Assembly: GCA_004298155.1 (NCBI GenBank)
Contig: SCRD01000018.1
Location: 186,001 to 250,000, forward strand
Length of the DNA stretch: 64,000 bases
Reading direction: 5' to 3'
DNA from: Acidobacteriota bacterium
GTDB taxonomy: Bacteria; Acidobacteriota; Terriglobia; UBA7540
Shown here: positions 52,285 through 63,100 of the stretch, piece by piece
How the letters are laid out: each line of letters begins with the position of its first letter
How positions within the stretch are numbered: position 1 is the first letter of the stretch
Translations under genes and position numbers: made by a program
Notes under the pieces: generated by a model
The model's input: the letters and a program-made list of their open reading frames with translations, nothing else
Database searches by the model: none
Told to the model about the DNA's origin: nothing

Positions 52285-54231
52285 ATGATCCGAAAACGAA
52301 TAAGGTGGATGGCGTATATTTTGTCTGTTCTGATTTTGCTTGCAGAGAGTAGCACATATCTGTCCGCGGCGCCGATCGCGGCTTCCAAAGCAGACGGCCA
52401 GGCGGACATCGAGGCATTTTCGAACCCCGGAGAAGTGGAGTCCTTCTTCGATAGTTTCTTCCGACGGGCAATGGCCAGATGGCACATTCCCGGCGCTGCC
52501 TTTGTACTGGTGAAGGACGGGCGAGTGATTTTTAGTAAAGGCTACGGATATGCGGACCTGAAAAAGGAAACGCCCGTGGTCCCGGTGCAAACTGTGTTTC
52601 GTGTAGGGTCGGTATCAAAGGTTTTCACGGCAACAGCAGTCATGCAACTTGTCGACGGCGGTAAGCTCGACCTCCACGCAGATGTCAACCAGTACTTGAC
52701 GACATTCAAATTGAGAAATCCTTACCCGCAACCAGTGACGCTGGCCGAACTGCTGACACACTCGGCGGGTCTCGACGCCAGCGTTATTGGGATAGCCACA
52801 AGGAGCCCGACACGGGTGGCTCCGATTGAAGAATTTCTGGCCGGAAAGATGCCCCCCGTCATGATGCCACCCGGGAAGATTTACAGCTATTCGAGTTATG
52901 GGGTGGCGCTGGAGGGCTACCTTGTGCAAAAGATTTCCGGCGAGCCTTTTGATGCTTACATCGGGCAGCACATTCTCCAGCCGCTCGACATGCACAACAG
53001 CAGCTTCCAATTGACGCCAGAACTGGCTACGCATCTCGCTACCGGCTATGAATACCATCGCGGCCGTTATGCTCCGCAGCCTATCGACTATTTCAACATA
53101 AGTCCCGCTGCAGGGCTGTATTCGACCGCCGCCGACATGGCCCGCTTTTTGAGCGCGCAGATGGAAGATGGACGATATGACGGCTCACGGATTCTGAGTG
53201 AACGGTCCGCGCGAGAGATGCATCGCAGGCAATTCACGGACGACCCTCGCCTGGCAGGGCGCACGTTCGGGTTTTATGAGCGTTTTGTGAATGGCCGCCG
53301 CGCGATTGGCCACGGGGGAAACATCCGTGGTTTTGCCAGTCTGCTGATGCTGATGCCGAAGGAGCATGTGGGATTCTTCGTGGCTTTCAACCGGGATGAG
53401 TCGAGGTTTGAAGATTCCCTGATAAACAGCTTCTTCGACCGCTTTTATCCGGCAGCCAACGGCGACGATCCGCCCGCGCCCTTGCACGTGCCGGCGCCTG
53501 ACCTCAAAAAGTTTACCGGAAGATACCAGAGCAATCCGTATTCCCGCCTCACATTTGAAAAGCTGATCACGCTGTATTGGCAGTTTCGCATCACAGCGAA
53601 CCCGGATGGGTCGCTGGAGTTCCACTATCCGCATGACTTCAAACCTTCCGCGCGCTGGACGCCGCTCGCGCCGAATTATTTTTTGTGCAGCGACGGCCAG
53701 GGCCATGCTGTCTTCGATTTCGATTCAGACGGGAGAGTTGTTCACCTGTTTACGGGCCGCGACAGCTACGAAAAGGTGCCCTGGTATGGAACGGCGGTAT
53801 TCCAGGTAACGCTGGTGAAAATGCTGATGCTCATTTTCCTTACCGGGTGTGTATGGTGGCCACTCCGGTCATTGATTCGGCGCGCACGTAAGAGTCTTTG
53901 GAAGCAGACAGGCGCCTGGCACTGGGCCTGGTGGTGCGCCGCCATACTGGGGATTCTTAATTCGTTCTTTATCGTCGAGATGCTGCACCTGCTGACCCGG
54001 ATGGACGACTGGGATTTTGTTTACGGTGTTCCAGCGGTGATCAAAGCGCTCCTGTGGATCCCTATTTTCACTACAGTTCTGTCGGTCGTAGTGCTCTGTT
54101 TTACGGTGCGAGCGTGGAGAGGACAATGGTGGTCAGTATGGGGCCGCGTCCATTACAGCGCGATTTCCGCCGCGGGGCTGGTTTTTATCTGGTTTTATGT
54201 CTATTGGAACCTGCTGGGCTTTCACTATTGA
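52285..54231 (+). CDS. Beta-lactamase-family serine hydrolase with C-terminal membrane domain
   Basis: A 648-aa exported protein. An N-terminal hydrophobic signal ([10 protein letters not shown]) is followed by the class C beta-lactamase/DD-peptidase fold: Ser109-x-x-Lys112 in RVGSVSKVF, the YSS form of the YxN motif in [11 protein letters not shown], and HGGNIRGF as the third motif. Residues about 400-510 are a beta domain like the lipocalin-like DUF3471 tail. The last ~140 residues contain four hydrophobic spans. Such proteins are more often esterases or D-amino-acid peptidases than true beta-lactamases. The ribosome site is weak. It is followed by thiG with no visible link. Confidence 0.87.
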   Translation: MIRKRIRWMAYILSVLILLAESSTYLSAAPIAASKADGQADIEAFSNPGEVESFFDSFFRRAMARWHIPGAAFVLVKDGRVIFSKGYGYADLKKETPVVPVQTVFRVGSVSKVFTATAVMQLVDGGKLDLHADVNQYLTTFKLRNPYPQPVTLAELLTHSAGLDASVIGIATRSPTRVAPIEEFLAGKMPPVMMPPGKIYSYSSYGVALEGYLVQKISGEPFDAYIGQHILQPLDMHNSSFQLTPELATHLATGYEYHRGRYAPQPIDYFNISPAAGLYSTAADMARFLSAQMEDGRYDGSRILSERSAREMHRRQFTDDPRLAGRTFGFYERFVNGRRAIGHGGNIRGFASLLMLMPKEHVGFFVAFNRDESRFEDSLINSFFDRFYPAANGDDPPAPLHVPAPDLKKFTGRYQSNPYSRLTFEKLITLYWQFRITANPDGSLEFHYPHDFKPSARWTPLAPNYFLCSDGQGHAVFDFDSDGRVVHLFTGRDSYEKVPWYGTAVFQVTLVKMLMLIFLTGCVWWPLRSLIRRARKSLWKQTGAWHWAWWCAAILGILNSFFIVEMLHLLTRMDDWDFVYGVPAVIKALLWIPIFTTVLSVVVLCFTVRAWRGQWWSVWGRVHYSAISAAGLVFIWFYVYWNLLGFHY

Positions 54232-54362
54232 GCGGCTTGGGGCGTTGTGCGGGCAGCGGCCGGAACCAACATGGGAGGCGACAGCAGCGATCGTGCGTTT
54301 GCTTCCATTACGCTCACTCATATGCCTTTGTATTAAAATGGTCAAAAGGAGATTTTGGACCC

Positions 54363-55142
54363 ATGAACAACGACGTTTTGCGGATTGCCGACAAGGAATT
54401 CCGTTCGCGGTTATTTGTCGGTACAGGGAAATACAAGAGTTTTCAGGAAATGGTGCGCGCGCACGAAGCTTCCGGCGCTGAGGTGGTTACTGTGGCCGTG
54501 CGGCGTGTAAACCTAACGGACAAGAGCAAGGAATCGATGCTCGATTATATCGACAGGGAGAGGTTCTTTATTCTTCCCAACACGGCCGGCTGCTACACAG
54601 CGGATGAGGCCGTGCGGGCAGCCCGCCTGGCACGTGAAGTTGGATTGTCAAACTGGATCAAGCTGGAAGTGATTGGTGACCAGAAAACTTTGTTCCCGGA
54701 TAATTTTGAACTGGTAAAGGCAACTGAAACGCTGGCGCGCGATGGGTTTGTGGTAATGCCCTATACGAACGACGACCTGGTCGCTGCCCGGCGGCTCATC
54801 GATGCTGGAGCGGCCGCCGTGATGCCGCTCGGCGCCCCGATCGGTTCCGGTATGGGAATCCAGAATGTCGCCAATCTGCGGATTTTGCGCGAAATGATTA
54901 CTGAGGTCCCACTTATTGTTGATGCTGGCGTTGGCACTGCGTCCGATGCGGCGCTTGCGATGGAACTGGGTGCGGACGGTGTGCTGATGAATACCGGAAT
55001 CGCCGGCGCTCAGGACCCTGTCCTGATGGCCGAGGCCATGAAGCACGCCATGGCGGCAGGTCGCAAGGCTTACTTGGCCGGCCGCATACCGAGGAAACTC
55101 TATGCAACAGCGTCAAGCCCGCTGGAAGGCGTGGTCCGCTGA
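54363..55142 (+). CDS. thiG: Thiazole synthase
   Basis: A 259-aa cytoplasmic enzyme that makes the thiazole phosphate of thiamin from deoxyxylulose phosphate, dehydroglycine and ThiS-thiocarboxylate. The sequence is classical: [22 protein letters not shown], the Schiff-base Lys100 in [26 protein letters not shown], and [23 protein letters not shown] 54363 has AGGAG about 13 nt upstream; the open frame begins at 54054 inside the preceding gene. No thiS, thiF, thiH or thiE gene is nearby, and I see no TPP riboswitch in the short leader. Confidence 0.96.
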   Translation: MNNDVLRIADKEFRSRLFVGTGKYKSFQEMVRAHEASGAEVVTVAVRRVNLTDKSKESMLDYIDRERFFILPNTAGCYTADEAVRAARLAREVGLSNWIKLEVIGDQKTLFPDNFELVKATETLARDGFVVMPYTNDDLVAARRLIDAGAAAVMPLGAPIGSGMGIQNVANLRILREMITEVPLIVDAGVGTASDAALAMELGADGVLMNTGIAGAQDPVLMAEAMKHAMAAGRKAYLAGRIPRKLYATASSPLEGVVR

Positions 55143-55218
55143 GGGCCGGGAAAGATCCATTGTCGAGAGTAAGAACGTCTACGTGCATTCACATTAAAAT
55201 AACCCGAGGGTCGCGGAC

Positions 55219-55587
55219 TTAACGGCGCGTGGGGCTTTGGACGGGTGAACTTTGCTGTGGGCCAGCCGACGACTGCGCCAATCCTTTGTCAGGCAACATG
55301 TAAATGACTTCGCCGGGCCTGGCCAGGCGCAACTGGTCGCGAGCCTGTTTTTCAACGGCTGCGGGATTGTTCTTCAAAGCGTGAATTTTCTGGTCGAGTT
55401 GTTGGTTTTCCTTTGAAATGGTTTGAATCTGCTGCTGGAGAGAGGTGTATTCTTTTTTTTCCCGCCGGAGCGTCATGTATCCATTCCGGCCGAAGATCTC
55501 ATGCATTAGCAAGACCAGGCTGATCAACGCCATCGCAAAGATAGCGTTACGCCTGAGCGTTTTGCGGTCCCAGTCGAAAAGAGTCAT
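55219..55587 (-). CDS. Septum formation initiator, FtsB/DivIC type
   Basis: A 122-aa bitopic protein. A short cytoplasmic N-terminus leads into one span (NAIFAMALISLVLLMHEIFG), followed by a heptad coiled coil rich in Gln/Glu/Leu (YTSLQQQIQTISKENQQLDQ) and the C-terminal motif VEKQARDQLRLARPGEVIYM typical of FtsB/DivIC. It acts in the divisome with FtsL and FtsQ outside the membrane. No Shine-Dalgarno is obvious; TATAAG occurs 7 nt upstream of the ATG on the minus strand, so the transcript may be leaderless. Confidence 0.9.
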   Translation of the reverse strand: MTLFDWDRKTLRRNAIFAMALISLVLLMHEIFGRNGYMTLRREKKEYTSLQQQIQTISKENQQLDQKIHALKNNPAAVEKQARDQLRLARPGEVIYMLPDKGLAQSSAGPQQSSPVQSPTRR

Positions 55588-55946
55588 AAATCTTATAGCA
55601 TGGCCTCAGCTCATGATGGTCCGATTGACGTGGCATGAGCCGCCCTCCGCGAGGAAACCGGCGCAGATGCCAGAATACCACTGTTGCCACCGAAATAGAC
55701 AAGCAAACTGTCGGATTCAAAGATAGGTTTCTTCCTGTCTCGTTATTCAGACGACAAGCCGGCTCCATGGGGATCGATTCGGTTGGCGAGGGTTGAGTGT
55801 CTGGTGTATCTTGAAAATGAGGTATGTAAAACACCAGGAAAAAGCGGACAATACGGGAATCTTCAGGTTGTCCTACCATCACGGTTGGGCGTTCGAAACC
55901 TCGATTACTTGTTTTCCAGCGCCGTCTGCGTTCGCAAGGAGGTCAA
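55588..55946. other. Divergent intergenic region between ftsB-like and cutA
   Basis: 359 bp that must contain promoters for both flanking genes. I see no additional gene, repeat or structured RNA that I can support. Confidence 0.4.
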
Positions 55947-56294
55947 GTGACCGACAAAGTCGTCATCTTGGTAACGGCTTCCAGCCGACGGGAATGCCGC
56001 CGGATTGCCCGACGATTGATTGAAGAGAAACTGGCGGCCTGTGTCAATATTACACAACCCATCCAGTCTATTTATCGTTGGGAAGGCAAAATTAATAACA
56101 ACAAAGAATTCCTGATGTTCATCAAGACCAGGCGCGATCTGTTTCCACAGATCAAATCGGAGATTGCATTAATACACTCCTACCACACTCCAGAGATCAT
56201 CTGCCTGCCTGTCATTGATGGCTCGCCGAACTACCTGCAATGGGTTAGCGATTCCGTGCGAGCATCCACAGGAGCAGTAGTCTCGAACGAATAG
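55947..56294 (+). CDS. cutA: Divalent-cation tolerance protein CutA
   Basis: A 115-aa PII-like trimeric protein. Family signatures are VVILVTASSRRECRRIARR at the start, KLAACVNI with the conserved Cys, IYRWEGKI, and HTPEIICLPV followed by YLQWV. Length is typical. The GTG start is preceded by a near-perfect AAGGAGGT. CutA was linked to copper tolerance, but its true role remains unclear. It is probably transcribed alone; a strong promoter follows it for the next gene. Confidence 0.95.
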   Translation: MTDKVVILVTASSRRECRRIARRLIEEKLAACVNITQPIQSIYRWEGKINNNKEFLMFIKTRRDLFPQIKSEIALIHSYHTPEIICLPVIDGSPNYLQWVSDSVRASTGAVVSNE

Positions 56295-56717
56295 CACAAG
56301 GCGCAGCCAAGCCTCCTGCAATGTTGCCATCGAGTCCCGCCGCCGATTATTTACTATCAAACCAACAACTTTGTCGTACTTGACAGTTTTCTCATTAAAA
56401 GCTAGACTTCTTGCATCTCTGGTAATTGGATTTGAACAAGTCCAATTGACTAAATGAGATACGAAAAACAGCGTTCGGCATCTGGTCATTCGATAGTACT
56501 TGCTCGTTCCTCGATTATGATGACATGCCGAAAATCCCAATTCTTCCGGGACCTGCTCAAGCTAGCCGTTTTAAGAGACTTGGGCGGATCAACCCGTAGC
56601 GATTTTGGATCATTTGTTTTCCTTCAAGTTTTCTCCAAGGGTTTCAGGGAATCCAGCCGGGGCAGGGATCCAGACAACGGTAAGTCGATATTTAAAGGTC
56701 AGGAGGGGAAGACACCA
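56295..56717 (+). other. Long leader region of the first beta-propeller gene
   Basis: 423 bp without a credible gene. From the promoter at 56380-56408 it would give an untranslated leader of about 300 nt, longer than usual, so it could fold into a regulatory structure. I do not recognise a known riboswitch in it. Confidence 0.4.
56380..56408 (+). promoter_or_regulatory. Strong sigma-70-type promoter
   Basis: A consensus TTGACA (56380-56385), a 17-bp spacer and TAGACT (56403-56408) lie in AT-rich DNA downstream of cutA. It would drive the beta-propeller gene starting at 56718. Confidence 0.6.
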
Positions 56718-57902
56718 ATGTTGAAATACATGAGATGGCCTGTCTGGAGTTTTGCCCTGTTGGCGCTTTTGCCGGTTGGTGTGTTTGCTCAAGGCTTCGT
56801 CTACACCAACAATGACACGGCAGCCAACTCCATATCTGCTTATGCCTTCGATGTGAATGGAGCTTTGAGCAGTCTTACCGGTTCTCCTTTCTCGACTGGC
56901 GGCAATGGCAGCGGCGGGGGTTTTTATGCCGCGACCCGCATCGTTGTTGTTAACAATATCCTTTATGCTTCAAATTCCGGCAGCAACACGATCAGCGCCT
57001 TTTCGATAGACCCCGTCTCAGGGTTCCTTACGCCGGTGAACGGTTCGCCATTTTCAACAGGGACCTTCAATGATCCCCTCCAATCCGGGATCTCACTGGC
57101 GGCCACGCCGGACGGCAAGTTTCTGTATGCGGGGAGTACCGGCTTAGGGGGCCAGATCGCGACCTTCAGCATCAACGCATCCGGTGCGCTCACGGTCGCA
57201 GGGTCTCCTATTCCAAGCGGTGGTGCGATGTCAGCTTTGAAGGTCACGCCGGATGGCAACTACCTTATTGCCCCGATTCCCGCAACCCGCGGGATAGCGG
57301 TATTCGCTATTCATGGTCCCGGGAACCTGCACGAAATTCACAATTCACCTTATGTTCTTAGCGCCGATGCCGCCACCAGCGTAGATATCAATTGTCCGGG
57401 CAACCTGCTTTTTGCTGGAGGGAGCGCGGGCGATATTTATGTGTTCAGCTTTTCATCCGGGCGGCTATCGGCCGTGGCAGGTTCACCGTTCTCAACGGGG
57501 ACTACCAGCAACAAAGTGGTTGCACTGAGCACTGATGACGTTACCCTCTTCGCAAGCAACCAGAGCAACAACACCGTGACGGCTTTCGCTGTGGGGTTGG
57601 GCGGCACCCTGACTCTTCCGGGATATTCGGTCAATGCCTCAGGGTCAAGCACGATTGATCCCAATCCTTATCCCGGTGGCCTGGCCGTGGGCAAAGATGG
57701 CCTATTCCTTTTTGGAGCTGATCTGAATTCTACCAGCAGTGGTGGTGGTGGTTTTTCGGTATACGGCCTGAAAGGTTCCACTCCAATCAGTTTTGTGTCA
57801 TTGACGCCTACGGGTCAGTCGTCTGGGTTGCAATCGTTGGCAGCTTATCCGGCGAAGTCTTGCACGGGCGTCCCTCTGGCGGCCCCGAACCATCCAAAGT
57901 AG
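56718..57902 (+). CDS. Exported lactonase-like beta-propeller protein, copy 1
   Basis: A 394-aa protein with signal peptide (WSFALLALLPVGVFAQ-GF). Repeated blades follow the pattern of YncE/YVTN and 6-phosphogluconolactonase-like propellers: YTNNDTAANSISAYAFDVNG, YASNSGSNTISAFSIDP, FLYAGSTGLGGQIATFSIN, LFASNQSNNTVTAFAV. The ATG at 56718 is preceded by AGGAGGGG; the frame is open further up but without features. A close paralogue follows 400 bp downstream. Acidobacteriota carry many such proteins; enzyme activity is unproven and a binding or surface role is as likely. Confidence 0.87.
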   Translation: MLKYMRWPVWSFALLALLPVGVFAQGFVYTNNDTAANSISAYAFDVNGALSSLTGSPFSTGGNGSGGGFYAATRIVVVNNILYASNSGSNTISAFSIDPVSGFLTPVNGSPFSTGTFNDPLQSGISLAATPDGKFLYAGSTGLGGQIATFSINASGALTVAGSPIPSGGAMSALKVTPDGNYLIAPIPATRGIAVFAIHGPGNLHEIHNSPYVLSADAATSVDINCPGNLLFAGGSAGDIYVFSFSSGRLSAVAGSPFSTGTTSNKVVALSTDDVTLFASNQSNNTVTAFAVGLGGTLTLPGYSVNASGSSTIDPNPYPGGLAVGKDGLFLFGADLNSTSSGGGGFSVYGLKGSTPISFVSLTPTGQSSGLQSLAAYPAKSCTGVPLAAPNHPK

Positions 57903-58304
57903 ACCTTTTCGATGCGGCAAAGTGGCTTGGCGGAAGTGATCAGGATTCAAGCCGATTTGCCCGACCCCAAAATGACTTTATATATACCCGCCTGCGACAG
58001 CCGAGTTGTCCTTGCCGCTTCGGCCCTTTGACAGTCACAGTAGTGTGTCGGAGGGAATTCGCGGACGCGCGCTTCCCGGCGATCGAGCGTCTTCTGCAGG
58101 TTCTGCCCGTGCTATTTCGGGACGGCCTAGCCTTCCTGCTTTTTCGCGTTTGCGAGTAAGCGGGGAGATCGCTCTTGTTTGTACCTTCCTGCATCTGCTC
58201 GATTCACTTTCGCTTGCGTTTGATCAGTACTTAGGCGATGCTACATGGAAAGAGCCTGATATAACTGCAGTCATTAGCGCGAACTCAAGGGGAGGGGCGG
58301 GCTG
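57903..58304. other. Gap between the two beta-propeller paralogues
   Basis: 402 bp with no coding frame showing family features and no clear terminator. It does not resemble the leader of the first paralogue, so the duplication seems limited to the coding regions. The promoter of the second copy may lie here or transcription may read through. Confidence 0.4.
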
Positions 58305-59870
58305 ATGCTGAAACACGGTAGGTGGACTGTCTGGAATCTGGCCCTGCTGGTTTTGTTCCCAGCGGGCGTAGCAGCTCAGAACTTTGTTTACACCAACAAT
58401 GACAAGACCGTTGCAAATTCGATTTCCGTTTTTTCTGTTGACGCGAACGGCGCCTTAGGCACTGTTGTCGGCTCGCCTTTCGTGACCGGCGGCGCTGGAA
58501 ATGGGTCAGGCCTTTATTCGCCTAACCGAGTAATTGTTGCGAACAATTTCCTGTTTGCTTCGAACTCCGCAAGCAATAACGTTAGCGCCTTCGCCATTAA
58601 TACGGGAACTGGTGTTCTGACGGCCGTAGCGGGGTCCCCTTTTCCCACAAACGCATTTGACGATCCCGGTCATTCCGGCATTTCACTGGCAGCCACACCG
58701 GATGGCAACTTTCTGTATGCGGGGAGTACCGGCTTTGGCGGCCAGATCACGATCTTCAGCATTAACTCATCGGGTGCGCTCACAATGGTGGGAGCCGCAC
58801 CGGTGCCGTCGGGCGGGCCGGTTTACAGCATGAAAGCGACCCCGGATGGCAAATTTCTCGTGGCTGCGCTTGCCCAAACCAGCCAGCTTGCCGTATTCGC
58901 CATTCAGTCCGGTGGCGCCCTCCAGGCGGTTGCAAATTCTCCGTTTGCGGTCAGCTCCGATGCCGCCACCGGCGTCGATATCAACTGCAGCGGTAATCTG
59001 CTTTTTGCCGGGGGAACAGCGGGCACGGTTTACGGTCTCAATATCGCTGCTGATGGACAGCTTTCCGCGGTGACAGGCTCGCCTTTTGTGACGGGCCTTC
59101 CAACCACTCAGGTGGTGACTCTAAGTACAGACGACAAAATGCTTTTTACGAGTGACCCGGCTGACAACACCGTAGTTGCCTTTAATGTGGGAACTAACGG
59201 CAGCCTGAATGTTCCTGGCACGGCCGCGGCCGCCGGAACCGGCGCTTTTTCTCCGGGCGGACTTTCAGTAAGCAAGGATGGCACGTTCCTATATGCCGCT
59301 GATACTGCCGTTACGGGAGGATTTGGAGGAATATCGACTTTCACTTTGGGCTGCGCCCTGCCGGCCAGCCTTGATTCACTAACCTCGACGGGGGTCACTT
59401 CCCAATTGCATTCTGTTGCGGCGTATCCGGCTAAAGCCTGCTCCAGTCCTGCCCCCCCGTCGGGTCTTACGGCCGACCTGCAGATTTCTACAAGTCCGCC
59501 ACCGGGTTTTATCCTGGAAGCTACGCTCAGCCTCGACGGCAGCGTAGTTGTCGACCCGCTGACTCAGCCTGTTACCATTCAAATGGGGAACTTCTCTGTT
59601 AGCCTGCCCTCTGGTTCGTTCAAGACGTTTCAGAATGGAACCAACAAAGGCACGTACCTGTTCCAGGGTGTCCTCGGGGGATCCACGCTGAAGATCCAAA
59701 TCGTACCGGTTGCCGGGAATCAGTTTCAGATTTCCGCCTACGGCAAACAGGTTGATCTGACCGGCATGTCGAGCCCCGCAACCGTGACGCTGGGAATCGG
59801 CGAAAATTCTGCAAGCACCAGCGTTGCTCCGGCCTTTGGACAACTCCGTGGCAACTGGCGCGACTTCTGA
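58305..59870 (+). CDS. Exported lactonase-like beta-propeller protein, copy 2, with extra C-terminal domain
   Basis: A 521-aa paralogue of the preceding propeller protein. The signal peptide (WNLALLVLFPAGVAAQ-NF) and blades (YTNNDKTVANSISVFSVD, FASNSASNNVSAFAINTG, FLYAGSTGFGGQITIFSIN) align with the first copy through residue ~390, including the ending YPAKAC. It then has about 130 extra residues (LTADLQIST onwards) forming a beta-rich domain with repeated Ser/Gly. GGGGAGGGG precedes the ATG. The domain addition is the main difference and may change location or partner. Confidence 0.87.
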   Translation: MLKHGRWTVWNLALLVLFPAGVAAQNFVYTNNDKTVANSISVFSVDANGALGTVVGSPFVTGGAGNGSGLYSPNRVIVANNFLFASNSASNNVSAFAINTGTGVLTAVAGSPFPTNAFDDPGHSGISLAATPDGNFLYAGSTGFGGQITIFSINSSGALTMVGAAPVPSGGPVYSMKATPDGKFLVAALAQTSQLAVFAIQSGGALQAVANSPFAVSSDAATGVDINCSGNLLFAGGTAGTVYGLNIAADGQLSAVTGSPFVTGLPTTQVVTLSTDDKMLFTSDPADNTVVAFNVGTNGSLNVPGTAAAAGTGAFSPGGLSVSKDGTFLYAADTAVTGGFGGISTFTLGCALPASLDSLTSTGVTSQLHSVAAYPAKACSSPAPPSGLTADLQISTSPPPGFILEATLSLDGSVVVDPLTQPVTIQMGNFSVSLPSGSFKTFQNGTNKGTYLFQGVLGGSTLKIQIVPVAGNQFQISAYGKQVDLTGMSSPATVTLGIGENSASTSVAPAFGQLRGNWRDF

Positions 59871-60193
59871 TGCAGGCAAGAATACGAGCCCTGCGTTTGC
59901 GGGAAGATGCAGAATAGAGGCGCAAGTTCAGCATGATCATACTGCCGTTGTAAAGCCTCTCCGCCAGGATCAATGGCATCAAGAGCCATGATGATGCCCC
60001 AAGGCCCTCCCGGCACTCCCCTGGCTTTCACCACGCCTGAGCGAACCCCAACCGGGTAACTCATGTTATGGTTTGGACCAAGCAAGTCGAGGGGTGTCAT
60101 CTCCATGCCTGCATGGGCCATCTGTCCAGCGGTTCCGGGCTTCTCTGGATGGGCGGGCGCAGTCTTGTGTCGTTCGTCATTTCGTTAGCTGGT
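59871..60193. other. Convergent intergenic region
   Basis: 323 bp between convergent genes with no coding frame or clear terminator hairpin that I can support. Confidence 0.4.
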
Positions 60194-63100
60194 TCACTTG
60201 AACCGTTTGCGGAACTTCAGCTCCAAGCCGAAAATACCGTTCTGATCACGGAAGCCCCGCACGGACATGCGAGGGTTGACAGTGAATTCGAATTCGATCA
60301 CGCGGTATTGCGAGTTGGCCGTGCTGGTTTCATAGGTCAGGGTCAGGGCTGGTGAGAGTTGTTGCTCGACGGTGAGGACAGGGCCACTCAGTGTCCCGAG
60401 TTCGGTGCTGGCGGGTGAAAACTTGATGCGACTGACCCCGAACAAGCGTTGGATTCTTCCCGTCATCTGACTTGAGAGCGCCTGCGAAAGCAAGGCGCTT
60501 GCGCTGGCAGAGGAGAATGGGTTCTTGGCTTCGGGAGAGAACTCTTCCATGCGCCTGGAGTATCCGAACGCCAGCAGCGAGAGGATGTCTGCTGTTGGAA
60601 GCGGAGGATCAGACCGGTAGGAGAACCGTATTTGATCAGGCGGCCCGGAGATCTCAAGCGTCAGGTCATACTTCTCGACGCGCGTGTGCACCTGGAGATC
60701 AAGGACCGGTTCAGTCCGGAAAGGGTTGGCCATCGAGATATCGCCGCGGGTCAGCGTGTAGCGATTCCCGCGGAAGATGGTATCGCCACTGCGCAGGTAG
60801 ATGTTGCCCACAATTACGGGATTGGCAAGGGTCCCCTGCACGTGCAGATCGATATCAGAGACCAGACGGAGGTCATGCGTCTCAATGCGAACGGGCCGGG
60901 CCGAGGCGAGGCCCACATTGAGGCTGATACTGGAAGCAAAGTTCGAAGGCCGGGAAACATAAGGTCCGCCAAACGGGTTGGGTCCGGAGATGAAATCGAC
61001 CAGGTTCAGGTTTTCGCTGGCGAAGAGGTTCCGCACGACGACGTCTCCGCTGAGTTGCCCTTGCGCAGTGGTCCCGACCAGAGTCAGGTTACCGTCCAGG
61101 ACCGATGTGAAGTCAGCTGGATAGCGCACGCGGGCCTGGGAAAGTTCCGCCCGGATCTGGTAGCGAGGCGTGTCCTGCAAGACCAGGAAGCCGGTAAGGC
61201 TGACGGTCCCGCCACCGATGGTTCCTTTCAGAGAAGAGACGACCGCACGCTCTCCTTTAAGCTTGATGGTGCCATTCACGGCATTCAGCCGGAATGGTAA
61301 GTCTGAGTACCCAAGCCCGACATCTTTGACCTGGATCTCGCCGCTCAATTGAGGTTCTGACAACGAACCCCGGATTCGCAATTGCAGATCTGATTCTCCC
61401 GTGGCCTGCAGGCCGCTCGCCAGCAGGCTGAGTAATGTCGCAGCCGCTTTCCCTCTGGCGGAGATGTCAAGTGTGGGACGATGCCCAAAGTGGATGGACC
61501 CACCCGCTACAAAATTGGTGGAAGGGCCCTGCAGCCGAAACTGGTTGAGCTTAAGGTTTCCGCCGGCGTAGCTGATCTCCACTGGGCCCTCGTTTGAAAG
61601 CGCAAGTGAAGGGAAGTTGATCTGGAGTTGCTGGATTTGGCTGCTTCCGGCCAGTTGGCCGCTCTGCTTGAGCGGTCCTTCCAACGAGAAGGCGCCGCTG
61701 GCGGAAATCGCCGCTGCGATTGAATGTCCCGAAAACTCTTCGATCCAGGGGTCCATGCGCATGCCGGAATACTGTCCGGAAAGTTGCAGGGGCCAGTTGC
61801 CACGCGTCTCCAGATTTCCGGCCATCTGAAAATTCCCAGCCTGTCCGCTCCCGCCCTTGATCTGAAGTTTGATCTGCTGGTCCTGCCAATCCCCTTCGCC
61901 ATGGACGCTTCCGAGTTGCTGCCCTTTCCAAGCCAGTCCGGTGACATCGACACCTAAATGCAATTGCGCCTTGTCAAAAGACCCTGCACCCTGGAGATTG
62001 AAACTGACCAGGCCGGTGATCCGATCGTTTGCTTCTGATCGGGCCATTTGCGGGTTGAGAAAGTGGATTTGGTCCAGCGGAAAGTTCCGGCCGTGGAGGT
62101 TAGCGGAAAACGTGCGCTCGGCCGGATTAATCTGCATGCTTCCATCCGCGCGTCCATGGCCTTCAACGAGCTTAAAGTTACTGATATTCCAGTTGGATTT
62201 AGTGGCAAGGATATCCGCCGATAACAAATCAAACGGGACTCCGGCGAACTCCCCTTCGTGAACGGCGATCTGGCCGTGGCCGGACAGGCTTTCCACCGTA
62301 CCTTCAACCTGGGCCTGGCCAGAGATCAGGCCCTGCATTGAAGGTTTCAAATTCAGGGCAGCGCGCAGGCCCGCCACAGGGGTTTCCTTCGCTGCGGCAC
62401 TCAATCGAACTTTGCTGTGGGGTTCGAGCCTCCAGCCCTCGAGGCCTGCATCGACATCCAAGACCAGCGAACTCGTTCCCAGCTTCAACTGCCCAGATTC
62501 AATCTGGGCCCTCTGGGCAGAAACTGCGATGCCAGCCTGAAAGCTGTCCCATGTCCACCCTCCGTAATTGAAGGTCCCGGTGCTGACTTGGCCCTCGATC
62601 TCAGGGTTTGAAAAAGTTCCGGATATTTTGCCAGTGAAGACGGCCTGACTGTGCAGCACAACCGGAAGCGGATTTCGAGTCTCAATCAGGATCCTGGCAG
62701 CAGGACGCCATTCTTCGAAGTCTGAAGTCACGAATCTAAGGGTCAGCGAAGACCGGTTGTCGCCAAGAGCGCCTTGAGCAGCCATTGTAGAGCGGGGCGC
62801 CGAAATCTGCGCGTAATTGAGCGTCATCATGAAGCGTCTTCCCATCGCGAACGACCCTTTTGCTTGTCCGCTCAATGGGAGTCCCGTAACCTTCTGCTCT
62901 CGCGGAGGGCTGAATCGAAGGTCGAACTGGCTTTGCAACCCGGTACGCTCCCGCCATTTTGCACTGACCGTTCCGTTGACGACAGATTGAGGGTGCAAAT
63001 CCTCAAAGGCACCCATTAGATGCGGTGTAGCTTGCATCAGGGCGGTAAGGTCCAGGTTCCTGAATTGACTATGCAGGGCCACTTGCCGGGGAGTTTTAGC

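Noticed and set aside
52285-54231. Antibiotic-resistance beta-lactamase
   Set aside because: The fold motifs are present, but the 4-span membrane tail and extra beta domain fit the broad serine-hydrolase family, not a resistance enzyme.
54054-54362. N-terminal extension of thiG
   Set aside because: It overlaps the coding end of the preceding gene, has no homologous features, and ATG 54363 has a ribosome site and the standard ThiG start.
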